This document shows, in pieces, positions 17,960 to 26,209 of a DNA stretch of 64,000 nt (the first letter of the stretch is position 1; the number at the start of each line of letters is the position of its first letter). Under the pieces are notes generated by a model that was given only the letters and a program-made list of their open reading frames with translations, was not told the origin of the DNA and ran no database searches. The stretch is from Burkholderia sp. WP9 (GTDB taxonomy: Bacteria > Pseudomonadota > Gammaproteobacteria > Burkholderiales > Burkholderiaceae), in the NCBI RefSeq assembly GCF_900104795.1, contig NZ_FNTG01000004.1, positions 1-64,000 of the forward strand, read 5' to 3'. The position numbers and the translations under genes were made by a program.

Positions 17960-18243
17960 GAGATTGTGCTCCATTGTATTGGGGGTATGCGCCGTTCTTA
18001 TCGACGACGATCTCTAAATATTATCTAGATTCTATGGAAGGAGCTAGCGAAAATGTGTCCTTAAGCTCAAATTGGTCTGGACGGGTTGTACCGTTCGATC
18101 GCTCATATGCTGTCGAGAGGCTTTATTCGGATGGGTACGAGTTCCTGTGCAGTGGACGCAACTATGCATTTTTGAGTGCGACACGTGTCGCCGTCTGCCG
18201 CGCGTCAAAGCGGCATGTTGCAGGCGGTAAAGCTCGTTTCTGT

Positions 18244-18965
18244 CTGTGCGCCGGTCAAAACCGGCAAAGTGTGGTGAATGAAAGAGTCATACGTTGAAGG
18301 CCTAGCCAGTCACGGCGGCCCCGAGTCATGCGTGTGTATCCGCGAGGGTGCAGGCGAAGCGTTGACAGGGGTACGCGAGGGCCGGGTATTGAGCCGCGTA
18401 ATAGAGCCTCGTGGCGAGAGCCGCGAGATGTTCGGGGTGCCGAGATGCTAGGCAGATATCGAAGGCCACACCGTTGCTGCCGTATTGGCGAGGCAGTAGT
18501 GGACCCCGCGCGGTCAGAGACCCCGTGCACGCGCGGAAACACTTTGCTCGGGAACCGGGAGATCCCGCGCTCTACTGGACCCCGCTGGGAAGCGTTGGGT
18601 GCAGTGCGCATCGTGAAGCCTGAGGGCGTACGACGATGAGTCATGGGCGCGGGAAGTCGGACTGCTGCGTAATACCTGGGAAGCTGCCGAACAAGGGCGC
18701 AGACTTCCGCGAGGGGTAGCTGTCGCGGACCAGTACCTGAGGTTCGACGTAGGGAAGCTTGGAAGAGGCTGCCGGGTGGCAGTTCAGCGCCCTCGTCTCA
18801 GCAACGAGATGGACCAACGATATGACGTCAGCGAAGGATTTGCGCGGAATGGCGAGACCGGTATCGACTTATTGATGCTTTAGCCGTGCCTGAGCCGTAT
18901 GCGGTGAAAGTCGCTTGTACGGTTCTTTGGGGAGGGAGTAGCGGAGACGCTGCTCTCTTACCCGC
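18244..18965 (+). ncRNA. Group II intron without reverse transcriptase (ORF-less)
   Basis: The 5' end GTGCGCC at 18244 is a group II GUGYG-type boundary. It is followed by domain I sequence typical of bacterial introns (GGCGGCCCCGAGTCATG near 18316-18332, GGCGAAGCGTTGACAGG). Domain V is at 18892-18926: GAGCCGTA pairs with TACGGTTC around a GAAA loop. A domain VI-like hairpin (GGGAGTAGCGGAGACGCTGC) ends near TTACCC at 18964. The usual 1.2-1.4 kb maturase gene is missing; only a short MTSAKDLRGMARPVSTY-stop remains in domain IV. The catalytic RNA parts look complete but fold was judged by eye. Confidence 0.82.
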
Positions 18966-19195
18966 TAGTAAGTGCGACTTGGTCCAGCGAGCCGCGGATT
19001 GTGTTGATATCGACGCCGGCCAGTAGCAGCGCCGTCACGGTGGAATGTCGAACCGTGTGTGGGCTGACACGTTTGCTCTCTAACGAAGGGATTTGCGTGC
19101 AAGCTCTGGATGCGGACGGCTCAACCAAAGTATGGATGCCGAAGCAGGTAATTGGCTGGCCACAGCGGTTCAGGAATACGTGAGCGGGTACGAGC
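18958..19195 (-). pseudogene. Tyrosine recombinase C-terminal fragment
   Basis: The minus strand reads HVFLNRCGQPITCFGIHTLV, then SLESKRVSPHTVRHSTVTAL and LLAGVDINTIRGSLDQVALT. HTVRHS carries the box II Arg-x-x-His motif of tyrosine integrases, and INTIRGSLDQVALT the segment before the catalytic tyrosine, which is lost where the intron's 3' end begins. The upstream boundary near 19195 abuts the IS630 fragment. Confidence 0.78.
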
Positions 19196-19663
19196 TTTGC
19201 CTTGAAAGGCGAGACGCCGGTGGCGCGGGCGTCCGGGAGGCGTTTCGGTTGCAAGATGATTTCCGCCATCACGAACCGCGGCGAGCTGAACTTCATGGTT
19301 TTCGAAGGGACGTTCAAGAACGCGAAATTCATCGAATTCATGAAGCGCTTGCTCAGGCAGGCCACACGCAAGATCTACGTGATCGTCGATTGACATCCTG
19401 GGCATCGGTCCGTCGCAGTCAGGAAATTCGTTGATCAGAACGCGCAGCGCCTACGTTTGATTCGACTGCCGGGCTATTGCGCCGAATTGAACCCCGACGG
19501 ACTGCTCGCTCACGACGTGAAGACCAACGCGCTGGGCAAGAGTCGATCGACCAGCAAGGCCGAGTTGATCGGTACAGTCCGCCGTCATTTGCATCGCCGA
19601 CAGAAAGAGCCTCACGTGATTCGCAACCTGTTCAAAGAAAAGGATGTCCGCGATGCCGCCTGA
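19196..19663 (+). pseudogene. IS630-family transposase C-terminal fragment
   Basis: Starts abruptly at KGETPVARASGRRFGCKMIS and continues ITNRGELNFMVFEGTFKNAK, KRLLRQATRKIYVIVD. A stop (TGA at 19391-19393) replaces the glycine of the usual VDGHP; the frame then goes on with HRSVAVRKFVDQNAQRLRLI, RLPGYCAELNPDGLLAHDVK and a normal end at 19663. DDE parts are recognisable (IVD and ELNPDG, normally ELNPDE). The N-terminal half is missing. It differs from the IS630 copy at the left edge. Confidence 0.82.
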
Positions 19664-20195
19664 CAAAAACGGCAAGATTTGATGCACCTGTCAGCAACAG
19701 CACAACGATTCGAAAGGAGTACACCGCCGATTGCTCAGGCGATCAAGCAGTGATGGCGAGACAGGTCGGACTGTGGTTGGTAAAGCCAGCTTTGTTCGGG
19801 GCACCAAAGAGTGCGTCCTTCCAATTGAGGCACCTGTCAGCGCATTCCATCTGGGACCGTGGCAAAGTGCGACCAATAAAGTCCGAATGTACGGGTGCAA
19901 TCTTTACCTTCAGTGATCGTGAAATGAAAGCTTGGCAAACAGGGCTGTCCATGTACGAACAAACCCTCGAAACATGGCCACAAGAGAGCTACCGAAATCG
20001 GACCGGAGTCCTACTTCGACGCGCTTTCCAAAAATCCAGATTTTCAACGAGCAGAATTGGAAATACCTATTGCGTGGCACATATCTGCTCCTATACTTCA
20101 ATCGCTTCGGGTCAGATGCCCCGGCGCTTGAGACGTAGGCCGATCGAAGATCGGCGGTTTGGAAAGGCGCCGTTCATACCCCGCCCCTTGGGGCT
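19664..20195. other. No recognisable gene; holds repeat copy 2
   Basis: Contains the second 42-bp repeat copy (20061-20102). Long mixed open frames cross the stretch but join unrelated pieces and show no motif. Confidence 0.4.
20061..20102 (+). repeat. 42-bp direct repeat, copy 2
   Basis: Partner of 13489-13530 (37 of 42 positions match). Sequence similarity stops at both edges, so the repeat is a defined unit rather than part of a long duplication. Confidence 0.7.
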
Positions 20196-20515
20196 GAGGA
20201 TTACCCGCATCTCGGGCGCGGGGGCGGCGGATCAAGGCTGGCGGGGGGTGTAAACCGTGTCGTGCGATGTTAACTTTGAGCAGACCTGTTCTCTGGCGGC
20301 GGATGAAAGTGATGACTGGGCGGATGACGAGTTTGGCGCGGCCGACTTCGGGGATGCCCGACTGACGCACGTATGCCCCTGCTTGTAAGGCGACGTGTTC
20401 ATGGCTGAACGACTGGACGGCGTTGATTGGCTTGTCCGCGCGGCCTGGAACCGACGGGTTGAACATGATGAGCAGTATCTGTGGCAAACCCTTGGGGCGG
20501 GGAGCTTGATCGTGA
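20196..20515 (+). pseudogene. IS4-family relic with internal deletion
   Basis: CTGAGGATTACCCGCATC at 20196 resembles the terminal repeat of the intact IS4 at 3806. The plus strand then reads DDWADDEFGAADFGDARLTH, the Tn5-type N-terminus, breaks off at a stop, and resumes with GDVFMAERLDGVDWLVRAAW and NRRVEHDEQYLWQTLGAG from the middle of the transposase. The first and middle segments are fused by deletion and the C-terminal half is missing. The relic ends about 50 bp before the ccoN start. Confidence 0.78.
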
Positions 20516-20566
20516 ATCTACGTGTTCAGTACCATTGCCAAGCAAATCCAACTTGAGGAGGCATCC

Positions 20567-22213
20567 GTGAATCCAGCTGCCATTCTGCTTTCAGCGTTTG
20601 TCATTTCGTTCGTGGGGCTAGTCATATTTATCGGGTCGCAACGCATCGGCCTATTTGATCGCAGCAGCACCGGTGCCAAAGTCATCTTCGCGCCCGGCGA
20701 AATTGGCCGCATCGAAGAGCCAGCTGGAACGGCCAGTTCACAACAGGCATTGCAGGGCGCGGTCGATGCCGCTGGTACCGGGACGGCCGCCCATGGCGAC
20801 CCCCACGAAATTGCCGAGCGGGCCGCCGCCGACGCATCCACCGGCCCGCTGATATTTTTCTTCTACTGCTGCTCCATGGTCTGGCTGCTGGTGGCGTCGG
20901 CGGCGGGACTCACCGCCTCCATAAAATTTCACGAGCCGGACTGGCTGACGTCGCAACAGTGGCTCACCTTCGGCATCATTCGAACCCTGCACCTCAATTC
21001 GGTGGCCTACGGCTGGGCACCCATGGCGGGTTTGGGCACGGCGTTATTCATCATCCCGCGCGTGCTCAAGACGCCATTGATTGGCATGCGCTTCGCATTT
21101 TTGGGCGCTATTTTGTGGAACGCCAGCCTGATTGCCGGCTTGGGTGCCATCGCGATGGGCTTCAACGCCGGCCTCATGTGGCTTGAAATGCCGTGGCAGG
21201 TCAGCATCCTGATGGCCGTGGGGGGCGCCCTGATTGCCCTGCCCCTGTTGCTGACGCTGGTAACCCGTCGCGTCAAACACCTCTATGTGTCCGTCTGGTA
21301 CATGGGTGCCGCGCTGTTCTGGTTTCCCGTGCTGTTCATCACGGCGAAGATCCCCGGCCTGTACCAGGGCGTACAGGCGGGCACCATGAACTGGTGGTTC
21401 GGACACAATGTGCTCGGATATTTCTTCACACCGCTGGCGCTGGCGTCCATCTACTATTTTCTTCCAAAAATCATCGGCCGCCCCATCGGCTCCTACAATC
21501 TGTCACTGTGGGGATTCTGGGCGCTTGCTTTTTTCTACGGCCAGGTCGGCGGCCACCATCTGATTGGCGGGCCGGTGCCGGAGTGGATGATTACGCTGTC
21601 CATCGTCCAGAGCATGATGATGATCATCCCGGTGGCCGCCTTCTCCGTGAACATGTATCAGACTCTTAAAGGACACCTATCCACGTTTCGCTATTCGCCC
21701 ACCCTGCGTTTCATCGGCGTCGGCGGCCTGATGTATGCCGTCGCTTCGCTGCAAGGCTCGATCGAGGCATTGCGCAGCGTGAATCGCATCGTCCACTTCA
21801 CGCACTTCACCGTTGCTCACGCCCACTTGGGCCTGTACGGTTTCGTCACCTTTGTGTTCTTCGGCGCGATGTATTTCGTGATGCCACGCATCACCGCGCG
21901 CGAGTGGCCCTACCCCCGGCTTATCTCCGCCCACTTCTGGCTTGTCAGCGGCGGCTTCGCCCTCTACTTTATCAGCCTGACGATTGGCGGCTGGTTGCAG
22001 GGTGAGGCCATGCTGGACGGGACCCGGCCGTTCATGGATTCGGTGGCAGTAACGATCCCGTACCTCAAGGCTCGCAGCATTGGCGGCGCCATCATGGGCT
22101 TGGGCCACCTGATATTCGCGGCCCACTTCATTGCGATGGTGCTCAATTTCGGACCGACGCGCAACCAGCCGGCGCTGTTTTCGCATTTGCTGGCCAAGAA
22201 GGTGGCACCATGA
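20567..22213 (+). CDS. ccoN: cbb3-type cytochrome c oxidase subunit I
   Basis: A 548-residue membrane protein, catalytic subunit of a haem-copper oxidase. Histidine ligands are visible in RTLHLNSVAYGWAPMAG, NWWFGHNVLGYFFTPL, QVGGHHLIGGPVPEW and FTHFTVAHAHLGLYGF, with IGSYNLSLWGFWAL supplying the C-family helix-VII tyrosine. It has about 12-14 membrane spans. An extra N-terminal membrane segment and a 60-residue linker (VIFAPGEIGRIEEPAG onward) precede the core and recur in the truncated paralogue at 13731. GTG at 20567 is chosen because GAGGAGG lies six bases upstream. The stop overlaps ccoO by four bases. An IS4 relic lies immediately upstream, so the original promoter may be lost. Confidence 0.92.
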   Translation: MNPAAILLSAFVISFVGLVIFIGSQRIGLFDRSSTGAKVIFAPGEIGRIEEPAGTASSQQALQGAVDAAGTGTAAHGDPHEIAERAAADASTGPLIFFFYCCSMVWLLVASAAGLTASIKFHEPDWLTSQQWLTFGIIRTLHLNSVAYGWAPMAGLGTALFIIPRVLKTPLIGMRFAFLGAILWNASLIAGLGAIAMGFNAGLMWLEMPWQVSILMAVGGALIALPLLLTLVTRRVKHLYVSVWYMGAALFWFPVLFITAKIPGLYQGVQAGTMNWWFGHNVLGYFFTPLALASIYYFLPKIIGRPIGSYNLSLWGFWALAFFYGQVGGHHLIGGPVPEWMITLSIVQSMMMIIPVAAFSVNMYQTLKGHLSTFRYSPTLRFIGVGGLMYAVASLQGSIEALRSVNRIVHFTHFTVAHAHLGLYGFVTFVFFGAMYFVMPRITAREWPYPRLISAHFWLVSGGFALYFISLTIGGWLQGEAMLDGTRPFMDSVAVTIPYLKARSIGGAIMGLGHLIFAAHFIAMVLNFGPTRNQPALFSHLLAKKVAP

Positions 22214-22836
22214 AAAGTGAAACCACACTCATCGGCGGCGCCATGATAATGATGGCGCTGTCCGTCAGCGCTCTCGTGATAGTGCCTTCCATCGAGCTGC
22301 ACGACATCGCCCCCACGCCGGGGCTGAAGCCCTATACCAGCGCCGAGTTGCGCGGGCGACATGTGTATATTAGTAACGGATGCGTCTACTGCCACACGCA
22401 GCAGCCACGCACCAAGGAATTCGCACCCGCGGATTTCAAGCGCGGCTGGGGCCGCGCCACGGTCGCCGGCGACTATGCCTACGATTCGCCGCCCCTGCTG
22501 GGTGACATGCGCATGGGTCCCGACCTGATGAATATCGGCGTTCGCCAACCCAGCGAGCAATGGAATCTGGGCCACCTGTATGAGCCTCGTGCTTACGTGC
22601 CCGGCAGCATCATGCCGGCCTTTCCGTTCCTGTTCGAGGTCAAGGCGCAGGCGGACAAGGATGAAGTGGTCGTGACGCTGCCACCGGGCTACACGCCTGC
22701 CAACAAGGTTGTGGTCGCGCGCCCGGAAGCACTCGACCTGGTGAAGTACCTGTTGTCACTGAATCGCAGTTTCCCGGCCATCGAGGCCCCCCCCGCAGAG
22801 AACGCACCCGCGACGCCGGCATCGGCCAAACACTGA
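22210..22836 (+). CDS. ccoO: cbb3 oxidase monohaem cytochrome c subunit
   Basis: A 208-residue membrane-anchored cytochrome. An N-terminal membrane helix (LIGGAMIMMALSVSALVIV) is followed by one haem c site, C58-V-Y-C61-H62, in the ELRGRHVYISNGCVYCHTQQ block typical of FixO/CcoO, and GSIMPAFPF supplies the probable axial Met. YDSPPLLGDMRMGPDLMNIG is also characteristic. It passes electrons from the cytochrome c subunit to ccoN. The ATG overlaps the ccoN stop (ATGA), indicating translational coupling. Confidence 0.92.
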   Translation: MKSETTLIGGAMIMMALSVSALVIVPSIELHDIAPTPGLKPYTSAELRGRHVYISNGCVYCHTQQPRTKEFAPADFKRGWGRATVAGDYAYDSPPLLGDMRMGPDLMNIGVRQPSEQWNLGHLYEPRAYVPGSIMPAFPFLFEVKAQADKDEVVVTLPPGYTPANKVVVARPEALDLVKYLLSLNRSFPAIEAPPAENAPATPASAKH

Positions 22837-22861
22837 AGCACCGCACCAACCGAGCACGATC

Positions 22862-23458
22862 ATGACAAAGCCTGAAATCCTGCCGCAGCAAGAGCGCGAA
22901 AACCCGGAGCCCGTGGAAGGCACTAACCCGACACCGTGGTTCATCTTCTTGCTGGTGACCGCGCTATTTATCTTTGGCGTGGTGTACATCATGCGGACCA
23001 CACTGAAAACCCCGGCCGCCTGGGGCGATGGCCGCACGGCTGCCGAGTTGCAAGGCCCTCCGGCGCTGGCGGCAGGCGCAGCGGTTGACGGTGCTGCGGT
23101 GTTTGCGTCGCGCTGCGTCGCCTGCCACCAGGCCACCGGCGCCGGCCTTCCTGGTGTGTTTCCGCCGCTGGCGGGCTCGGACTGGGTGGCCGGCAAGGAA
23201 ACCACGCTGATCGCCATCGTGCTGCATGGCGTCAACGGGCCCTTAACCGTTGAGGGCAAACTCTTTAGCGGCGCCATGCCGACCTTTCAGGGTCAATTGC
23301 AGGATGCCGAGGTGGCGGCCGTGTTGACGCACGTGCGCAGCCAGTGGGGCAACACCGGCGCGCCCATTACCGCCGACGCCGTCGCCGCGGTGCGCAAGGA
23401 TACGGCCTCACGCACCGAGCCGTTCAAGGGCGACGCCGAACTCGGCCCGCTGAAGTAG
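22862..23458 (+). CDS. Membrane-anchored monohaem cytochrome c (third oxidase subunit)
   Basis: 198 residues: a short cytoplasmic lead, one membrane helix (PWFIFLLVTALFIFGVVYIM, residues 25-44) and one class I cytochrome c domain with C85-V-A-C88-H89 and a distal Met in GAMPTFQGQL. It fills the position of ccoP but has one haem site rather than two, and no ccoQ is present. GVFPPLAGSDWVAG is common in small terminal-oxidase cytochromes. The gap to ccoO is 25 bp, so one transcript is likely. It probably accepts electrons from soluble donors. Confidence 0.88.
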   Translation: MTKPEILPQQERENPEPVEGTNPTPWFIFLLVTALFIFGVVYIMRTTLKTPAAWGDGRTAAELQGPPALAAGAAVDGAAVFASRCVACHQATGAGLPGVFPPLAGSDWVAGKETTLIAIVLHGVNGPLTVEGKLFSGAMPTFQGQLQDAEVAAVLTHVRSQWGNTGAPITADAVAAVRKDTASRTEPFKGDAELGPLK

Positions 23459-23484
23459 CGGCGTGGTGCGACCGAGGGCACCTT

Positions 23485-24171
23485 GTGCCGAATTCAACCG
23501 CCCCTGCCGATAGCCCGCTCGCGCGCCGCTTGACGGTGGCGGTGTGCGCCGCGCTGCTGGCGACCTTTGTCTGGGGCCTGTACCGTTACACGGCAAACTT
23601 CGGAGTGTGGACCTTCGAAGGCCAGCGCCAGCAGGCATTGCAGGCCGGCGAACTGCGCGCCGCACAGGTGCCGCTGCGCGAGATGGGCACTGCGTCAGTC
23701 ACTCTCTGGCGCGGCACAAAAAGTGCGCCTGCGGCCTACCTCGTCGATTTCATCTACACTCGCTGTCCGAGTGTCTGCCGCGTGCTCGGCGACGAGTACC
23801 AGCAAATGCAGGCACAACTGGTCGCGCAGCGCGCCCGCAACCCGGCATTGGCCGCCGTGCATCTGGTCTCCATCTCATTTGATGCGGAACACGACGACCC
23901 GGCCAGCCTGCGCGCGTACGCCCGCGAACACCGGATCGATCCCGCGCTGTGGACTCTCGCGATGCCAGCCACGGCGGCGGATACCCAGGCGCTGATGCGC
24001 TCCCTTGAAGTCATCGCCATTCCGGACGGTCTGGGCGGCTTTGTTCACAATGGAGCCATCCACCTTCTCGACGCCTCGGGGCGGCTGCGCGGTCTGTACG
24101 AATTCGACCAATGGCCCCTAGCGCTCGAAGCAGCAAAGCAGCTCGCGACGGCGCGACGCGAGATACCATGA
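23485..24171 (+). CDS. SCO1/SenC-family copper chaperone
   Basis: A 228-residue protein with one N-terminal membrane anchor (VAVCAALLATFVWGLYRYTA) and a thioredoxin-like SCO domain. The copper-binding C94-P-S-V-C98 and the downstream His in GGFVHNGAIH are present, as are VDFIYTRCPSVC and LVSISFDAEHDDP. SCO proteins help assemble copper centres of haem-copper oxidases. The GTG at 23485 with GAGGG upstream fits the operon spacing of 26 bp; longer readings would run back into the cytochrome gene. It overlaps the next gene by four bases. Confidence 0.9.
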   Translation: MPNSTAPADSPLARRLTVAVCAALLATFVWGLYRYTANFGVWTFEGQRQQALQAGELRAAQVPLREMGTASVTLWRGTKSAPAAYLVDFIYTRCPSVCRVLGDEYQQMQAQLVAQRARNPALAAVHLVSISFDAEHDDPASLRAYAREHRIDPALWTLAMPATAADTQALMRSLEVIAIPDGLGGFVHNGAIHLLDASGRLRGLYEFDQWPLALEAAKQLATARREIP

Positions 24172-24770
24172 TTCACAGCACCCGCTTGCGAAAGCCCGTT
24201 GCCGGCCTGCTGACGGTTCTTCCGCTGGTACTGCTGTGGCCCACGCTGCGCCACCTGATTGAAATCCGGATGCTGCTGCACATGCTGGTCGAGTTTCCGG
24301 TGTTGTTCGCCGCAGGCTGGGCTGCGCGCGATCTGCTCCTGCCCGCCGCAACGCGGCGGCTTCCACGCACCGGAAGGGTACTGTCCCTGCTGGACTGGGG
24401 TGGTTTGACAAGTGCCAGCGTGGTCACCTGCGTGGTGATGTTCTGGATGATCCCGGCAGCACTCGACGCCACGCTATTGGTGGCTCCTGTAGCAGCGGCC
24501 AAGTACGCCAGTTGGTGGCTCGCCGGCCTGATGCTGGCAGGCAGCTGGCGCCGCATGACACCGGAGTTGCTGCTGTTTTTTGTAGGCAACCTGTCATGGA
24601 CGAGCGCCACCGCTGGCATGCTCTATATGGACATCACGTCGCGCCTGTGCGCAAACTACCTGACCGATGACCAAAGCAATACCGGTACCGGCCTGGTACT
24701 GCTCGCGCTGGTGCTCGGTGCGCTGGCCCTGCGTCAGATGATGCGGCTTGGCGCTGCCCAGGAGGTATAA
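24168..24770 (+). CDS. Multi-pass membrane protein of the oxidase operon, unknown function
   Basis: A 200-residue protein with about five hydrophobic spans (GLLTVLPLVLLW, LLHMLVEFPVLFAAGWAA, VVTCVVMFWMIPAAL, WWLAGLMLAGSW and GLVLLALVLGALAL). It has no cofactor motif. Its start ATGA overlaps the SCO gene stop, so it is translated with the oxidase genes. Histidines in RHLIEIRMLLHMLVEF could bind metal. It may be an assembly factor for copper or haem insertion, by position only. No terminator hairpin was seen after the stop. Confidence 0.75.
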   Translation: MIHSTRLRKPVAGLLTVLPLVLLWPTLRHLIEIRMLLHMLVEFPVLFAAGWAARDLLLPAATRRLPRTGRVLSLLDWGGLTSASVVTCVVMFWMIPAALDATLLVAPVAAAKYASWWLAGLMLAGSWRRMTPELLLFFVGNLSWTSATAGMLYMDITSRLCANYLTDDQSNTGTGLVLLALVLGALALRQMMRLGAAQEV

Positions 24771-24844
24771 GCCGGACGCCCAGAATATGCAGTTCACTAG
24801 ATTCCTTGACCGAATTGATTTCGTAGCAATTGAGTCGGGTTTTT

Positions 24845-25070
24845 CTATGCAGCGATTTTCGCTTTGTCGCACCATGTGTTGTCGGCCTGTCCGGCGGAGC
24901 GAAGCTGCGCTTCAATGATGCTGGTGAGGCCGCTTGTGCCTGAGGGCTGGCCAGTGCGAGGCCGGGCCGCAGGATGCGCGAGTACACACGTGTATAGAAC
25001 AGGGCGGTCTGCAAGCCCAGGTCCGTAAGGTGATAGCGGTGGGTCCTAGTGTTACGTCCCGGCCTAAATC
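24845..25070 (-). pseudogene. Winged-helix-like C-terminal remnant, probably of a transposase
   Basis: The minus strand reads THRYHLTDLGLQTALFYTRV, YSRILRPGLALASPQAQAAS and, after a frame change, DNTWCDKAKIAA-stop at 24845. I recognise the FYTRVYSRILRPGL block as the end of proteins common near insertion sequences but cannot name the family with certainty. The N-terminal part is missing. Confidence 0.35.
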
Positions 25071-25116
25071 AGGGTTGTCATCGCGAGCTATGTTGCGTGA
25101 GATTGCGAGGGGCGTA

Positions 25117-25157
25117 GCGCACTAAACGAGGAATGGAATGGGCCTCGTTTAGTGCGC
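25117..25157. repeat. Perfect 15-bp inverted repeat (hairpin)
   Basis: GCGCACTAAACGAGG at 25117-25131 and its exact complement at 25143-25157, around an 11-base loop. No T run follows on either strand, so it is not a standard terminator. It lies at the edge of the transposase remnant and could be two facing element ends or an operator-like site. Confidence 0.75.
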
Positions 25158-25411
25158 GACGGCGGCGCTAGATTGGAGGGTCGGTTTTACGGCGCCAGGG
25201 TTGATCGGGATCCATTGTCGCGCGATAGCGTTTGTCGGAGTCGCGACGCAGTTCGTGCTCGTATCGTTGTTCGCATATAAGGGCGAGGCGGTAGAGGAAG
25301 TCGATCAGAGCACGAGCACAAGAATCAGGGATGCCGTCACGTCTTTCGAGGCAAGGTGAAAGTCGGTGAAGGCTATCACTGAGGGCTAGTATGTTGCAGG
25401 AGACATCCGCG

Positions 25412-25555
25412 GTGAGTGAGAGGAAAAATGCGCAGCCTCTATTGAAGCGTCTGGCATGGCTGGGCGGCATCTGGCTGGCGAGCGTACTGTCGCTCGGCGT
25501 AGTGGTCGAAATCATCCGTCTGGGCATGGCTGCGGCGGGATTTAAAACACACTGA
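25412..25555 (+). CDS. DUF2474 small membrane protein
   Basis: A 47-residue single-span protein starting at GTG 25412, with CAGGAGA eight bases upstream. LLKRLAWLGGIWLASVLSLG and VVVEIIRLGMAAAGF match the DUF2474 family, tiny membrane proteins usually encoded after cydAB (bd-type or cyanide-insensitive oxidase) and thought to act like CydX. No cydA or cydB is in the window, so it is an orphan. An in-frame ATG at 25391 is an alternative start. Confidence 0.65.
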   Translation: MSERKNAQPLLKRLAWLGGIWLASVLSLGVVVEIIRLGMAAAGFKTH

Positions 25556-25741
25556 GCAGACCGGATTGAAACAGAGGGGCCATGGCAGCGGGGATACGAG
25601 ACTCCCGCGCGACGGTCAAAATATATGACGATAGGTGTGGTGCCGGGGAGCAGGAAGGAAGCGGCGCGGAAGGCGTGAATGCCTGTGACTGACGCGGACC
25701 TGCGATACGTACTGGTTGATGTCCTACCAAGGAGAACTGCA

Positions 25742-26119
25742 ATGAAACAGTCGAATGTACTCAGGGTGGTGGGCGGCGTTCTTGTCGTGATGGCGATGTC
25801 CCCGGTTCATGCGCAGACCAGTGAGCCTGCCCCCGGCATGTCCGGCCAGGCGGCAGCGATGCCGATGGCTTCGTCGCCGCATGCGATGCCGTCGAAAGCC
25901 GATGACCGTCAGTTGGCAAAGAAGGTGCGCCGTGCCCTTGCGCACACCAAAGGACTGGACATGTCCGGCTTTGTCGTGCTGGTCAAGCATGGCCGGGTTG
26001 CCCTGACCGGCACCGTCCCGTCGTCGGATCAGATTGACAGGGCGGCGCAGGTCGCTGCTGGCGTGCCCGGGGTGACGGGTGTGAGGAACGACCTTACGGT
26101 GAAAATGAAGGGAAACTAG
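25742..26119 (+). CDS. Exported BON-domain protein
   Basis: 125 residues. A Sec signal peptide (LRVVGGVLVVMAMSPVHAQ, cleavage after AQ) is followed by a Met/Pro/Ser-rich linker (about residues 27-55) and one BON domain, with LAKKVRRALAHTKGLDMSGF, VALTGTVPSSDQIDRA and VPGVTGVRNDLTV. BON domains bind phospholipid or act in envelope stress (OsmY type). AAGGAGA precedes the ATG at 25742. Met-rich linkers sometimes bind copper, but that is speculation. It stands 90 bp before the ndh remnant. Confidence 0.88.
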   Translation: MKQSNVLRVVGGVLVVMAMSPVHAQTSEPAPGMSGQAAAMPMASSPHAMPSKADDRQLAKKVRRALAHTKGLDMSGFVVLVKHGRVALTGTVPSSDQIDRAAQVAAGVPGVTGVRNDLTVKMKGN

Positions 26120-26209
26120 CGCCTGCTTCAGGTCGCATCGGAAGGTGGATGACGCGGGGTCATTGGGGCGCGTCGGGCAAATGAACAGGCTGACTGACTC
26201 GGGGCGCTC

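Noticed and set aside
19477..20253. 258-residue plus-strand frame
   Set aside because: Runs through an IS630 fragment in the wrong frame and across repeat and relic junctions; an artefact of fused pieces.
20505..20530. Possible FNR-type box before ccoN
   Set aside because: TTGAT is present but the second half does not match ATCAA, and the sequence belongs to the IS4 relic.
25168..25527. 119-residue minus-strand frame ending DPDQPWRRKTDPPI
   Set aside because: The last 50 residues look helical and protein-like and may be a small accessory gene, but no start codon is convincing and the frame overlaps the better-supported DUF2474 gene.
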